Below, piece by piece: positions 7,646 through 16,167 of a DNA stretch of 64,000 bases (positions within the stretch are counted from its first letter, which is position 1; every line of letters starts with the position of its first letter). A program made the position numbers and the translations under genes. This stretch comes from Lachnospiraceae bacterium UBA7196 (lineage in GTDB: Bacteria; Bacillota; Clostridia; Lachnospirales; Lachnospiraceae): NCBI GenBank assembly GCA_002490835.1, contig DKUU01000028.1:1-64000 (forward strand), written 5' to 3'. The notes under the pieces are model-generated. The model did no database searches. It saw only the letters and a list, made by a program, of their open reading frames with translations, and was not told the DNA's origin.

Positions 7646-9610
7646 TTACTTCTTCTCTTCCTGTACCTCTTCCTTGCGAATCTCCTTCGTGCGGATCTCC
7701 TTGCAGATCTGGTCGATAAAATCGCCAAGCGGCTTCACGCCCTCGTCGCCCGCATAACGGCTCCTGACGGAAACGGTCTTGTCCTCCGCCTCCTGCGCGC
7801 CCACCACCAGCATGTAAGGCACCTTCTGAAGCCTTGCCTCGCGAATCTTAAAGCCGATCTTCTCCGAGCGGTTATCCACCGTCACGTCGATGTCGTTTCG
7901 CGCAAGCTCCTTGCGTATCTCCTCCGCGTAATCGTCATACTTTTCGGAGATCGTAAGCACGCGCACCTGCTCCGGACACAGCCATGTCGGGAACTTGCCG
8001 GCATACTTCTCGATCAGCCACGCTAACGTCCGCTCGTAACAGCCAAGAGACGTTCTGTGGATGATGCCGGGCCGCACCTTGTCTCCGTTCTGGTCGATAA
8101 AATACATATCGAACTGCTCCGCCAAAAGCGCATCCCACTGGATCGTGATCATCGTGTCCTCTTTGCCGTACACGTTCTTTGCGTTGATATCCACCTTCGG
8201 CCCGTAGAACGCCGCCTCTCCCACGTCCTCCGTAAAAGGAAGCTCCAGCTCGATCAGGATATTGCGGATATGCTCCTCCGTCTCATTCCAGACTTCCGGC
8301 TCGCCGATATATTTCTCCGGATTCTCCGGATCCCACTTGGACAGATGCCATGTAATATCGTCCAGCAGTCCTAAGGTTGACATAACATATTTTGCCAAGG
8401 CAATACAGCCTTTGAACTCTTCCACCATCTGATCGGGACGCATGATCAGGTGTCCCTCGGAAATGGTAAACTGACGCACGCGGGTCAGACCGTGCATCTC
8501 ACCCGAATCCTCATTCCTGAAAAGGGTGGACGTCTCGCCGTAACGGATCGGCAGATCGCGGTAGGAATGCTGGGTGTTCTTATAGCAATAGTACTGGAAA
8601 GGACAGGTCATGGGACGAAGCGCAAACACTTCCTTATCCTTCTCCTCGTCTCCCAGCACAAACATCCCGTCCTTGTAATGATCCCAGTGACCGGACATTT
8701 TATATAAGTCGCTCTTTGCCATCAGCGGGGTCTTTGTCCTGACATAGCCCCACTCCTTATCCTCCAGATCCTCGATCCAGCGCTGCAGCTTCATCACCAT
8801 CTTAGTACCTTTAGGCAAAAGCAGCGGCAGACCCTGTCCGATCACGTCCACTGTGGTAAAAAGCTCCATCTCACGCCCTAACTTATTGTGGTCGCGGCGC
8901 TTGATGTCCTCCAGATGCTCCAGATACGCCTCCAGCTCCTCCTTTTTCTGAAAGGCGGTGCCGTAGATGCGCTGTAACTGCGCCTTATTAGAATCGCCCC
9001 GCCAGTACGCCATGGAAGACGATATCAGCTTGTATGCCTTGATGTTTTTCGTACTCATCAAATGCGGTCCCGCACACAGATCCACGAAGCCACCCTGATC
9101 GTAGAATGAGATCTCCGCATCCTCCGGCAGATCGCGGATCAGTTCCACCTTGTAAGGCTCGTTCCTCTCCTCCATATACTTGATTGCCTCGGCTCTCGGC
9201 AGGGTAAAGCGCTCCAGCTTATGTCCTTCTTTGATGATCTTTTTCATCTCCGCTTCCAGCTTATCTAAATCATCTCTGGAAAAAGGCGCGGCGTCAAAAT
9301 CATAGTAAAAGCCTTCCTCAATCGCCGGCCCGATCGTCACCTTCGCCTCCGGGAACAGACGCTTCACCGCCTCCGCCAGCACATGAGAGGTCGTGTGTCT
9401 GACCACCTTAAGTCCTTCCGGGTCATTTGCCGTGAGGATATTCAGGCTGCAATCCCTGTCAATGACTGTGCGCAGATCTTCCACTTTGCCGTCCACCTCT
9501 CCGGCGCAGGCCGCGCGCGCAAGCCCCTCGGAGATATCCAGCGCAATATCGTAAATGCTCATCGCCTGCGCGTATTCTTTCGACGAGCCGTCTTTTAATG
9601 TGATTTTCAT
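7646..9610 (-). CDS. thrS: Threonyl-tRNA synthetase
   Basis: The 654-residue class II synthetase charges tRNA-Thr in the cytosol. Domains in order: TGS (about 1-62, MKITLKDGSSKEY), the editing domain with HTTSHVLAEAV and the late CAGPHL cysteine-containing motif (about 65-230), the catalytic core with RPMTCPFQYYC and the ENPEKYIGEPEVWN segment, and the anticodon-binding domain (about 540-645, LCPEQVRVLTIS). The ATG at 9610 is preceded by GGAGG 10 nt upstream; the open frame further upstream runs into a hairpin repeat and is rejected. I saw no T-box leader, although T-box control of thrS is common in Firmicutes; a multi-hairpin repeat element occupies the 5' side instead. Confidence 0.96.
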   Translation of the reverse strand: MKITLKDGSSKEYAQAMSIYDIALDISEGLARAACAGEVDGKVEDLRTVIDRDCSLNILTANDPEGLKVVRHTTSHVLAEAVKRLFPEAKVTIGPAIEEGFYYDFDAAPFSRDDLDKLEAEMKKIIKEGHKLERFTLPRAEAIKYMEERNEPYKVELIRDLPEDAEISFYDQGGFVDLCAGPHLMSTKNIKAYKLISSSMAYWRGDSNKAQLQRIYGTAFQKKEELEAYLEHLEDIKRRDHNKLGREMELFTTVDVIGQGLPLLLPKGTKMVMKLQRWIEDLEDKEWGYVRTKTPLMAKSDLYKMSGHWDHYKDGMFVLGDEEKDKEVFALRPMTCPFQYYCYKNTQHSYRDLPIRYGETSTLFRNEDSGEMHGLTRVRQFTISEGHLIMRPDQMVEEFKGCIALAKYVMSTLGLLDDITWHLSKWDPENPEKYIGEPEVWNETEEHIRNILIELELPFTEDVGEAAFYGPKVDINAKNVYGKEDTMITIQWDALLAEQFDMYFIDQNGDKVRPGIIHRTSLGCYERTLAWLIEKYAGKFPTWLCPEQVRVLTISEKYDDYAEEIRKELARNDIDVTVDNRSEKIGFKIREARLQKVPYMLVVGAQEAEDKTVSVRSRYAGDEGVKPLGDFIDQICKEIRTKEIRKEEVQEEKK

Positions 9611-9620
9611 TTTCAACTTT

Positions 9621-9758
9621 CCTCCATTCCGAAGCGTTCTTTGCTGAGGACCGCGAGCCAAATCTCAAATTTGGCTCTGCGATTCCGAGTTTGTGGCTCT
9701 ATCACAAACTCGCGATTAAAAAATCAGCGTTTCAACGTGATTTTTTAATCTGTCCTCC
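9621..9758 (-). repeat. Multi-hairpin intergenic element, copy 1 (upstream of thrS)
   Basis: Three inverted repeats. A: AGCCAAAT/ATTTGGCT (9656-9676). B: CGAGTTTGTG/CACAAACTCG (9686-9712). C: a 13-bp stem (9714-9726 with 9738-9750) with a bulged G and a CGTT/AACG tip. It ends in the GGAGG of thrS. Homologous copies are at 23278-23409 and 37355-37491. Confidence 0.85.
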
Positions 9759-9767
9759 TGACCTGAG

Positions 9768-10001
9768 TTAGTCGCTGTTGCCGTTCTCGCTGCCGTTATG
9801 ACAGCCGTTTCCCGTATTATTATTGCCGTTATTACTGCCAATCCCGATTTCAATTCCATGCGTAAACGGTGCAATAATCATCCCAATGCAGATTCCCGCA
9901 AGCAGACAGATTGCCCCGATCAGCCAGAAATCCAGTTTGGTGAGCGTAACCTCTCCTTTTATAGTGTCTATCGCCTTTTCCTTCCATTCAGTCAGTTCCA
10001 T
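9768..10001 (-). CDS. Small single-pass membrane protein with Asn/Gly-rich tail
   Basis: A 77-residue protein with an amphipathic N-terminus, one membrane helix at about residues 26-47 (WLIGAICLLAGICIGMIIAPF) and a C-terminal tail dominated by Asn and Gly (SNNGNNNTGNG). It probably acts as a small membrane protein of unknown function. GAGGG precedes the ATG. It lies immediately upstream of the hairpin element and thrS on the same strand, so it may share a transcript with thrS. Confidence 0.6.
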   Translation of the reverse strand: MELTEWKEKAIDTIKGEVTLTKLDFWLIGAICLLAGICIGMIIAPFTHGIEIGIGSNNGNNNTGNGCHNGSENGNSD

Positions 10002-10043
10002 CTTTTCCCTCCACAGCCGAACTTTTTATTGCAATTCTACATA

Positions 10044-10084
10044 AAAATGAACGCCTCTGCACGATCGGTCAGACAGTGCAGAGG
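10044..10084 (-). terminator. Terminator after the SEC-C gene
   Basis: CCTCTGCAC (10054-10062) pairs with GTGCAGAGG (10076-10084); on the minus strand the stem is followed by TTCATTTTTAT. Confidence 0.75.
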
Positions 10085-10092
10085 ACGTATAG

Positions 10093-10599
10093 TTACGCGT
10101 TCTTCCCGCAGCATTTCTTATATTTCTTGCCGCTGCCGCAGGGACAGGGATCGTTGGGATAGACCTTCGGATCCTTGTGGACGGTGGTGGATTCCTTCTG
10201 CTCCCTGTAGAGGGCCTTTCTCTTATCCTCATCAAAGATGTCGTTCCACTCTTCCAACTCATACAGCCAGTCCGCGCCGGCCGCCACCATGTTTTTGTAA
10301 AGCAGCTCCTTGTCAAAACCGAGGCTGACCTTGGTATCCTCCTCCATCTCCTCGATGGGGTTCGCCTTCTTTAAGCTGTCATTGATGCCGTCCAGAAAGC
10401 CCGTCATGGTCATGATATCCACTTCGTATTTCTCAGCCAGCTCTTTGACCGTACCTTTTACCGCTTTGTCCGGCGTTTTCAAAAGCTGTGCATAGATTTC
10501 CTTTTCTTTCTGAAAATAGGTCGCCCAGTGTCTTTGCAGATCTCCCTTGTTCGCCGTCTCCGAATACGCAATATCGCGCCATTGCTGTAATAGTGCCAT
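10093..10599 (-). CDS. SEC-C zinc-motif protein
   Basis: A 168-residue cytosolic protein. The C-terminus carries a SEC-C zinc-binding motif, DPCPCGSGKKYKKCCG, of the kind found at the end of SecA and in many stand-alone proteins. The N-terminal 140 residues are predicted helical, beginning MALLQQWRDIAYSE, and I do not recognise them as a named domain. The SEC-C motif probably mediates ribosome or protein contacts, by analogy with SecA and related proteins; no specific partner can be inferred. It is followed by a clear terminator and is probably monocistronic. Confidence 0.8.
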   Translation of the reverse strand: MALLQQWRDIAYSETANKGDLQRHWATYFQKEKEIYAQLLKTPDKAVKGTVKELAEKYEVDIMTMTGFLDGINDSLKKANPIEEMEEDTKVSLGFDKELLYKNMVAAGADWLYELEEWNDIFDEDKRKALYREQKESTTVHKDPKVYPNDPCPCGSGKKYKKCCGKNA

Positions 10600-10752
10600 T
10601 GTACCGTACCACCTTTATCCTGTAATCTTGGCGGGCGTTTTATCCGTAACGTACCGCCGCCCGTCCATGCGCCGCCATCCGGCGACGATTTTTATTAAGT
10701 ATATAACATTTTGCGGAAAAAGTAAAATTATATTTCTTTTGGGTCACGACGA

Positions 10753-11841
10753 TCACCGTTCCACACTGAACAAATAAACCGTGCTGTCCGTTCCGAATCC
10801 CTCAGGGTACACTTCCGCCGTCCAGTATTTATCGGGATAGGGAATCATTACGTTCTGCCCCAGAATAATATTTCTGGTCACGTCATACATGGCATCGCAG
10901 TCAAATCCTGCCGTCCCGTGCATGGCAGCAGAGTCCCCCACAAATCGGGCACAGGCAAACTGCGCCAGATAAGGTACGCCGGAATTGCCGTCGTTTTGTG
11001 AAACAAAATCCACGTACGCAAATCCTTCCGGCACAGGAGTACCTGCCGCCATAAACCGCCCCCACAGAGCGTGACAGGGCTCCACGTCCACTCCCTTACC
11101 AAAGTGATGCAGCAGGATGGCGTCATGATCAAAACCGCTGCGGTATTCACGCATGGAATCCAGCGTCTGCATCAGCCGTTTTAATCCCTCTTCATCGGCT
11201 TCAAAATCTTTTTCCATCCCGATAAATCTGAGGTCCGGATATTTTAAATATTCAAAACTCTCCACTAAAAAACCGTCCTGCTGCCGTCTGGCCATATCCG
11301 GCATAAACAGTGTCCACTGTACCGAGGCATCGCAGTCCTTAAGCATATTGATATACCCATATACCTCCACGCTGTCCGTTCCCGCAGGGCCCGTGATCCC
11401 TCCCGCAAAACACTCCCTGTGTTTTTGATCTCTGATAGCCGAAAAATCCCGAAAAACGCTTTCCACCGCCTCTTTCAGATATTCCGCCTGAGTCTGCCCC
11501 GACAGTTCCAAATCAAAACGATCCAATGCGTCAAATACCGCCGCGTTTACCATCCCCGACGGCTTCAGGGTCGTAAGTTCCGTACGAAGCTGCCTGTTTT
11601 GTTCCAGAAACCTTGCCAGCACCTGCTCCCTCAAATACGTTCCATTTTCTGCAAGCTCACTGTCACTCCACTCTCCGCTTCCGATCAGCCAGACCGAAAG
11701 CTCATCAAAAACCGCAGGATTGATCCCTCTCGCCCGACTTGCCCAATTTACGATCTGCTCATAACGTTCCCCGGGACTTGCGTTCTCTTCATCGTTTTGC
11801 CCTGTTTCATACCAGCAGAATTTTTCATGTAAAGGTTCCAT
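10753..11841 (-). CDS. Unknown protein, 362 residues
   Basis: I do not recognise this protein. It has no signal peptide, no membrane segment and no repeat. The N-terminal part is acidic and helical, and the second half contains a segment rich in Asp/His (SGFDHDAILLHHFGKG) followed by NDGNSGVPYLAQFACARFVG and a C-terminal DKYWTAEVYPEGFG. The ATG at 11841 has GGAGG 7 nt upstream and lies about 27 nt downstream of the predicted transcription start; a longer frame to 11877 overlaps the -10 box and is rejected. It is probably monocistronic. Codon use and composition match the neighbours. Confidence 0.65.
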   Translation of the reverse strand: MEPLHEKFCWYETGQNDEENASPGERYEQIVNWASRARGINPAVFDELSVWLIGSGEWSDSELAENGTYLREQVLARFLEQNRQLRTELTTLKPSGMVNAAVFDALDRFDLELSGQTQAEYLKEAVESVFRDFSAIRDQKHRECFAGGITGPAGTDSVEVYGYINMLKDCDASVQWTLFMPDMARRQQDGFLVESFEYLKYPDLRFIGMEKDFEADEEGLKRLMQTLDSMREYRSGFDHDAILLHHFGKGVDVEPCHALWGRFMAAGTPVPEGFAYVDFVSQNDGNSGVPYLAQFACARFVGDSAAMHGTAGFDCDAMYDVTRNIILGQNVMIPYPDKYWTAEVYPEGFGTDSTVYLFSVER

Positions 11842-11875
11842 ACCCATTCCTCCGTAATCATCGGTGCGTAAGGTC

Positions 11876-11903
11876 ATTATACCATACCGCAGTACTTGTT
11901 CAA
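11876..11903 (-). promoter_or_regulatory. Promoter of the unknown gene at 10.8-11.8 kb
   Basis: TTGAAC (11898-11903), 16-bp spacer, TATAAT (11876-11881) on the minus strand. Confidence 0.7.
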
Positions 11904-12012
11904 GGAATCTTTCAAAATTATAAAATTATGATCTCCCGTGTATATCCTTTTGCAAACAGGGCATAATGAAGATAAGCAAAAGATAAAGAAATACTTATCC
12001 TCCCCTATTTGG

Positions 12013-12050
12013 AAAGCCCCGCTGCCGCAAAGGCGTGACAGCGGAGCTTT
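12013..12050. terminator. Terminator hairpin downstream of the PflA-like gene
   Basis: AAAGCCCCGCTG (12013-12024) pairs with CAGCGGAGCTTT (12039-12050) with one mismatch. The T tract is better on the plus strand (CTTTTTC) than on the minus strand. Confidence 0.55.
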
Positions 12051-12066
12051 TCTTTTTCCTGCGATC

Positions 12067-13044
12067 TCACACACCCTCCCCGTCAAAGGCCGGCACAAAG
12101 CTCTCCTTTGCGGTATCGCCCTCCTGAATCAAGGCATTTTTCACACCAAGTCCGATCGCGTAGTCGACTACCGCCTCGTACTCCCTTCTCGTGACCTTCC
12201 GATACAGTTCCTTACAGTCCGTCCGCTCTACGATGCCCGAAACAGGCGTATACTGGTTCATAATGCTTAAGATCACGCTGTCACCGTAAGTCTCGTGGAC
12301 GTAGCGGATCACATCTTTCGCGTTTTTCTTGTGTCCCGGCAGAACAAGGTGCCTGACGATCACGCCGCGGCGCAGCATGCCGTTCTCGCCGAAGCAGGGG
12401 GTGACGGCTTGTGTTATGTCAACCGCAAGTCCGGACAAATCTGCTACGGCATGTTTGCTCCGAGTTATGTTAACCATTTCTGCTAACGCCCGCTTTGCCA
12501 CTTCCGGATAATCCGGCGCCTGAGATAGTTTCCCCGCCAGCGCCGCATCCATGTACTTAAAGTCCGTCAGGAAAATATCCGCGATCCCCGCAAGGCTCCT
12601 GATTGTTTCCGGTTTCTCGTAACCGCTCCCGTTATAAACGATGGGCAGAAAAAGTCCCTGATCCTTGGCCCGCAGTACGGCCTCTGCCACGGCGGTCACA
12701 TAGTGATCGGGCGTGACCAGATTGATATTCTCCGCTCCCTTTTCCTGCAATTCCAGAAAAATTTTCGCAAGCCGCTCCACGGTAACGGGCTTTCCCGCTC
12801 CGCCCGACGCGATCTCATGGTTCTGGCAATAGACGCAGCGCAGATTACAGCCTGAGAAAAACACCGTTCCCGAACCGCCTTTTCCAGAAATACAAGGCTC
12901 CTCCCAGCGGTGCAGCGCCGCCCGCGCCACAAAGATGCGGCTGTCCGATTGACAATACCCTATCTCTCCCTCGTTTCGCTTCACACCGCATTCCCGCGGG
13001 CAGAGATTACAAGGACTCATACAGAGATTTTGCCTAACGGCCAC
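12067..13044 (-). CDS. PflA-like radical SAM protein (COG1313 type)
   Basis: A 325-residue radical SAM enzyme with CNLRCVYC (Cys66, Cys70, Cys73) as the 4Fe-4S cluster site and a preceding Cys-rich N-terminus (CNLCPRECG) typical of the COG1313 group of putative pyruvate formate-lyase activating enzyme relatives. The substrate is not known. The GTG start overlaps the upstream diguanylate cyclase gene by 11 nt; GGAGG lies 9 nt before it, so the two are translationally coupled. A stretch near residues 195-215 (VNITRSKHAVADLSG..VDITQ), between the usual EM(V/Y)RQ-like region and RRGVIVRHLVLPG, is longer than I expect for the family. Its two ends, VNIT and VDIT, are encoded by similar 10-mers 51 bp apart. 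Confidence 0.85.
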   Translation of the reverse strand: MAVRQNLCMSPCNLCPRECGVKRNEGEIGYCQSDSRIFVARAALHRWEEPCISGKGGSGTVFFSGCNLRCVYCQNHEIASGGAGKPVTVERLAKIFLELQEKGAENINLVTPDHYVTAVAEAVLRAKDQGLFLPIVYNGSGYEKPETIRSLAGIADIFLTDFKYMDAALAGKLSQAPDYPEVAKRALAEMVNITRSKHAVADLSGLAVDITQAVTPCFGENGMLRRGVIVRHLVLPGHKKNAKDVIRYVHETYGDSVILSIMNQYTPVSGIVERTDCKELYRKVTRREYEAVVDYAIGLGVKNALIQEGDTAKESFVPAFDGEGV

Positions 13045-14791
13045 GGTAAAATTCCTCCGGCTTTATCTGCTTACTCTTGATCTGTTTCTTATTTTCGTAC
13101 ATGCGCACATCCGCCTGCTGATAAACATCCATCAGCATCTCGTCTTCCTGCGCCGCGTCATAAACAGCATAACCACCGGCAATGCTGATGCGGATACTCT
13201 GACTTGGTACGGCATTGTAGCAGTCCATCGCATCTTTAAAAAGCGCCATCACCTTCTCACAGCGCTCTTCTACCTTCTCACCGACAAGAATCCCTGCAAA
13301 CTCATCCCCGCCGATGCGGTAACAGGAACCCTCCACCGCTTCCAGCGCGGACTTGATGATATCCGCACTGCCGACGATCAGGTCGTCTCCCCGCTGATGC
13401 CCTAAATGATCGTTCACATATTTTAAATCGTTTACGTCAAACATCATGATCGCAATGCCGGGATATTCCTTCTTTTTCCCTTCCAGTTCCTCCAGCCACT
13501 CCTGAAACGCCGTGCGGTTGCCCACACCCGTCAGACCGTCGCGGTAAGCAAGCTGGCTGACAAACTCCGCCTGCATACCGAGCTTGACAGCATTGACCAT
13601 TCTCTCCAAGCTGGCGCTGCCGTAACAAAGGATAAAGAGCAGCAGGCCGATACGCACGAACATAGCGCTGTCACTGTTATGCGCGCGGTAATACCTGACA
13701 ATATCGATCCCTGTAGCAAAGCAGATACTCATAAGACCCACGGTCCTTATCGCCTTATAAATGTTTCTCACACTGCTTTCCCGCGCCGTAAGGGCATTTT
13801 TTACAATGGTGTATAACAAAAGAACCGCCGATACCGCCAACAGTACATGCGTGAGCGTCAACGTCTCATGAAAATCCATGATGCCCGTAAAATGCAGGAC
13901 GATACAGAGGAAAAATTCCACGACAGACAGCGTGCAGATGGTCTTCATCACCCATTTTTTGCGAAAGCCGAAAGCCGCGTCCAGATAAAGCAGCAACGGA
14001 ATCGGAATCAACATCAAAGAGCAACAGGATATCGTCTGCAAAAGTCTGCTGTCATCCGTGTAGAACTGCAACAGATTTGTCTCCGCCAGACACCAGATCG
14101 CAATACTGATCGCAAACAGTCCCAGATAGAGCAGCTCATGGTTCTTGTCTTTCTGCATATTGGCCGGAATATCCGCCACGATCAAAAGCAGACCCGCAAA
14201 CAGCAAAAGCAGGCAGGTCGAGAAAGCCACCGTCTTGCCCGTAAACGTGCCCGTGATCTCCCCGGCCGCCAAACCCAGCGTGAGATGATCGATACACGCC
14301 CGCGCACTTTTGTATACCGTCTGAAAACGGATCTCGATAGAAGCGCCCGCATCCGCCGCATAGAGCGGAACATAGCTCCACCTTGTGCCGAGAGAACGGT
14401 TATAGACGCTGCTTTCCCGCTTGATGGGTTCATAGCGCAGTTCTCCGTCCACATAGACCCGGTAGATGATATTTTTGGAACGAAAACAAAGTGACTTTCC
14501 CTCTCCCAGATCGGCCGGAAGGGTGTTTGACACACTCTGCTCCTGATAAGGCTGCACGGAAGGCATTTTATGTAGATGATCCATATCCGCCTCGCTGCCG
14601 TCCGCCATCTGCCACCCTGTTTCAAAAGCGACGTTTCCTTCCGACAATAGGGCCGTCGGCGACTGTCCCCTGTTTTTGACCGTCGCCCATACGATCATCG
14701 CGAGAAAGACCACCGCCATCGCCGTATAAAGAATATGATATATTTTATTTCTGCTTCTAATATGCTTAAATACCGTTCGCACTCCGTTCAT
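13034..14791 (-). CDS. Membrane diguanylate cyclase (7TMR-DISM-like plus GGDEF)
   Basis: A 585-residue membrane protein. One N-terminal membrane helix (about 19-37) precedes an extracellular domain (about 40-180) resembling the beta-sandwich DISM sensor region, then about seven membrane helices (about 188-395) and a cytosolic GGDEF domain (about 413-580). The active-site signature RIGGDEF (492-498) and the DGLTGVGNR start of the domain are intact, so it should make cyclic di-GMP. The sequence just upstream of GGDEF (EGSC) lacks the RxxD inhibitory site, so product inhibition may be absent. CGGAG precedes the ATG. Together with the EAL protein at the left edge it gives the window both arms of c-di-GMP metabolism. 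Confidence 0.88.
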   Translation of the reverse strand: MNGVRTVFKHIRSRNKIYHILYTAMAVVFLAMIVWATVKNRGQSPTALLSEGNVAFETGWQMADGSEADMDHLHKMPSVQPYQEQSVSNTLPADLGEGKSLCFRSKNIIYRVYVDGELRYEPIKRESSVYNRSLGTRWSYVPLYAADAGASIEIRFQTVYKSARACIDHLTLGLAAGEITGTFTGKTVAFSTCLLLLFAGLLLIVADIPANMQKDKNHELLYLGLFAISIAIWCLAETNLLQFYTDDSRLLQTISCCSLMLIPIPLLLYLDAAFGFRKKWVMKTICTLSVVEFFLCIVLHFTGIMDFHETLTLTHVLLAVSAVLLLYTIVKNALTARESSVRNIYKAIRTVGLMSICFATGIDIVRYYRAHNSDSAMFVRIGLLLFILCYGSASLERMVNAVKLGMQAEFVSQLAYRDGLTGVGNRTAFQEWLEELEGKKKEYPGIAIMMFDVNDLKYVNDHLGHQRGDDLIVGSADIIKSALEAVEGSCYRIGGDEFAGILVGEKVEERCEKVMALFKDAMDCYNAVPSQSIRISIAGGYAVYDAAQEDEMLMDVYQQADVRMYENKKQIKSKQIKPEEFYRGR

Positions 14792-14872
14792 CCTAAATCA
14801 CTCCGTTTACTGATCTGTCCGGCGCTTACCTGTTCGGTCCACGCTTTCTTCTGCTGTCACATAACGGTTTTT

Positions 14873-14901
14873 ATTTTATCATATACGTGGGGGAAATACA
14901 A
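14873..14901 (-). promoter_or_regulatory. Promoter of the diguanylate cyclase gene
   Basis: TTGTAT (14896-14901), 17-bp spacer, TAAAAT (14873-14878) on the minus strand, about 80 bp before the ATG. Confidence 0.5.
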
Positions 14902-14971
14902 TGAGACTAACGGGAGAAAGAACAATCAAAAGCTCCCCAAAAGGTCAATAATATTTTGGTATTAAAAAAGC

Positions 14972-15119
14972 ACATGGTTTACATAATATTTACCATGTAC
15001 CTTTTCACCTCAAACGATAACAGAGAAACTTTGGTCGGAGCGTCACTCCCGACATCTCTTTTGCCCATTACAAAAGTATGCGGCGCATGAAGACGCACTT
15101 TTCACCTCAAAGTCTCTCT
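14972..15119. other. Structured intergenic segment between the cyclase and nuclease genes
   Basis: The 356-bp gap 14792-15147 has no gene. It contains an ACATGGT/ACCATGT inverted repeat around a GTTTACATAA motif (about 14972-14999), a GTCGGAG/CTCCCGAC hairpin with one bulge (15034-15053), and a 14-bp direct repeat, CTTTTCACCTCAAA, at 15001-15014 and 15098-15111. Its role is unknown. Confidence 0.5.
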
Positions 15120-15147
15120 GCATATCTCTATGTTTATTTTAGCTATT

Positions 15148-15525
15148 TTATTCGCTCTTGTAAAGTATCTTTTTGTTTTTCAAAGACTTTCTCCATGTTG
15201 TCTCCCCTACATGCCAAAATGTCATAATTGAATTTTTATACTCTACCGGATCACTCTTTACTTTTATCCGCAGAATTAACTTGAACTTTTCTCCTTGATT
15301 CTCAATCTCTTTCAATATCACTGCCGTATTGGGTTTAGCTGCCTCAATAATGTAATCCGGATCTTCTAATATTTCCGGAATATATCTACAGAATCTCTCA
15401 TAATCATTTGGATGTCTCTCTTGAATATGCGCAATCCTCTCATCCGTGATAATGACCTCATCCGTTACAATATCCTCAGTCACACATTTATAAATATTTC
15501 TGTCTATTCTTCCTACCGTATACAC
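15148..15525 (-). CDS. PBECR-family (barnase/colicin E5/RelE-like) nuclease protein
   Basis: A 125-residue protein matching the phage-Barnase-EndoU-ColicinE5/D-RelE-like (PBECR) group, which I recognise from the arrangement IITDERIAHIQERHPNDYERF, DPDYIIEAAKPNTAVILKEI and a C-terminal WRKSLKNKKILYKSE. Such domains are predicted RNases found in phage and mobile-element proteins and as small stand-alone genes. Conserved His (QERHP) and Arg/Lys residues are present, so it may be active, but I see no antitoxin partner; the neighbours are a Nudix gene upstream and an intergenic structured region downstream. The start is a GTG at 15525 with only a weak ribosome binding site. The exact PBECR subfamily is uncertain. 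Confidence 0.65.
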   Translation of the reverse strand: MYTVGRIDRNIYKCVTEDIVTDEVIITDERIAHIQERHPNDYERFCRYIPEILEDPDYIIEAAKPNTAVILKEIENQGEKFKLILRIKVKSDPVEYKNSIMTFWHVGETTWRKSLKNKKILYKSE

Positions 15526-15632
15526 ATGTACGCTCTTTTCTTATTTTACTGTACATAGTGTAACATTTTCTCTGATGTTTTAGCAAGTATTTCCCAAATT
15601 CTGTTAAATAATAAAAACTGAAATTCCCGAAG

Positions 15633-16109
15633 TTACTCAAATTCGCTGCGGATGGTAAATTGATCGGGAAGATCAAAAATAGCCTCCTTCAAAAAAAGCG
15701 GATAAAAATACTCGTCCTTTAACCTGTCAAACGAAAGCCATTCAAACGTATGCGTCTTGGAGCCTTCCTTCACTGTAAATACATTTCCTCTGGCAAGCAG
15801 ATCCGTCTCCGTGGTATCCATTAAAAAGTAGATGCAAAGCTCGTGATAGTGCAGGTGGTCTACATCTTCCGTAAAAAAAGCCTGATTTAACCATAACGGG
15901 CGAATGATCTTTGCCGTAACGCCAAGTTCTTCCGAAACTTCCCGGATCACTGCCTGTTCTGCCCTTTCTCCCAACTTCACTCTGCCGCCGGGCAGATAGA
16001 AATAGGGGGAACGCTCATCGTGCATCGCCAGAATTTTATCATCTGAAATCATCATTGCGCACACTCTGTAATTAAACTTCTGTTCCTCATATTGATAGGA
16101 AATATCCAT
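15633..16109 (-). CDS. Nudix hydrolase
   Basis: A 158-residue hydrolase of nucleoside diphosphates linked to another moiety. The complete Nudix box is present: G-x5-E-x7-REVSEELGV around residues 40-63, with the Glu residues that bind Mg2+. The N-terminus (YRVCAMMISDDKILAMHD) and C-terminal FEWLSFDRLKDEYFYP segment fit the common Nudix fold with a C-terminal aromatic helix. The substrate cannot be told from sequence. The ATG at 16109 has GGAGG 8 nt upstream and is preferred to the longer frame from 16154. It lies 58 bp after an S51 peptidase gene on the same strand, probably one transcript. Confidence 0.9.
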   Translation of the reverse strand: MDISYQYEEQKFNYRVCAMMISDDKILAMHDERSPYFYLPGGRVKLGERAEQAVIREVSEELGVTAKIIRPLWLNQAFFTEDVDHLHYHELCIYFLMDTTETDLLARGNVFTVKEGSKTHTFEWLSFDRLKDEYFYPLFLKEAIFDLPDQFTIRSEFE

Positions 16110-16167
16110 CTTCTGTACCTCCTCATGATTTATGATGTTATTTTCGATTTTCAATGCAGTACGCCTC

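Noticed and set aside
9611..9758. T-box leader of thrS
   Set aside because: The segment lacks the T-box consensus and the specifier/antiterminator form; it is a copy of the multi-hairpin element.
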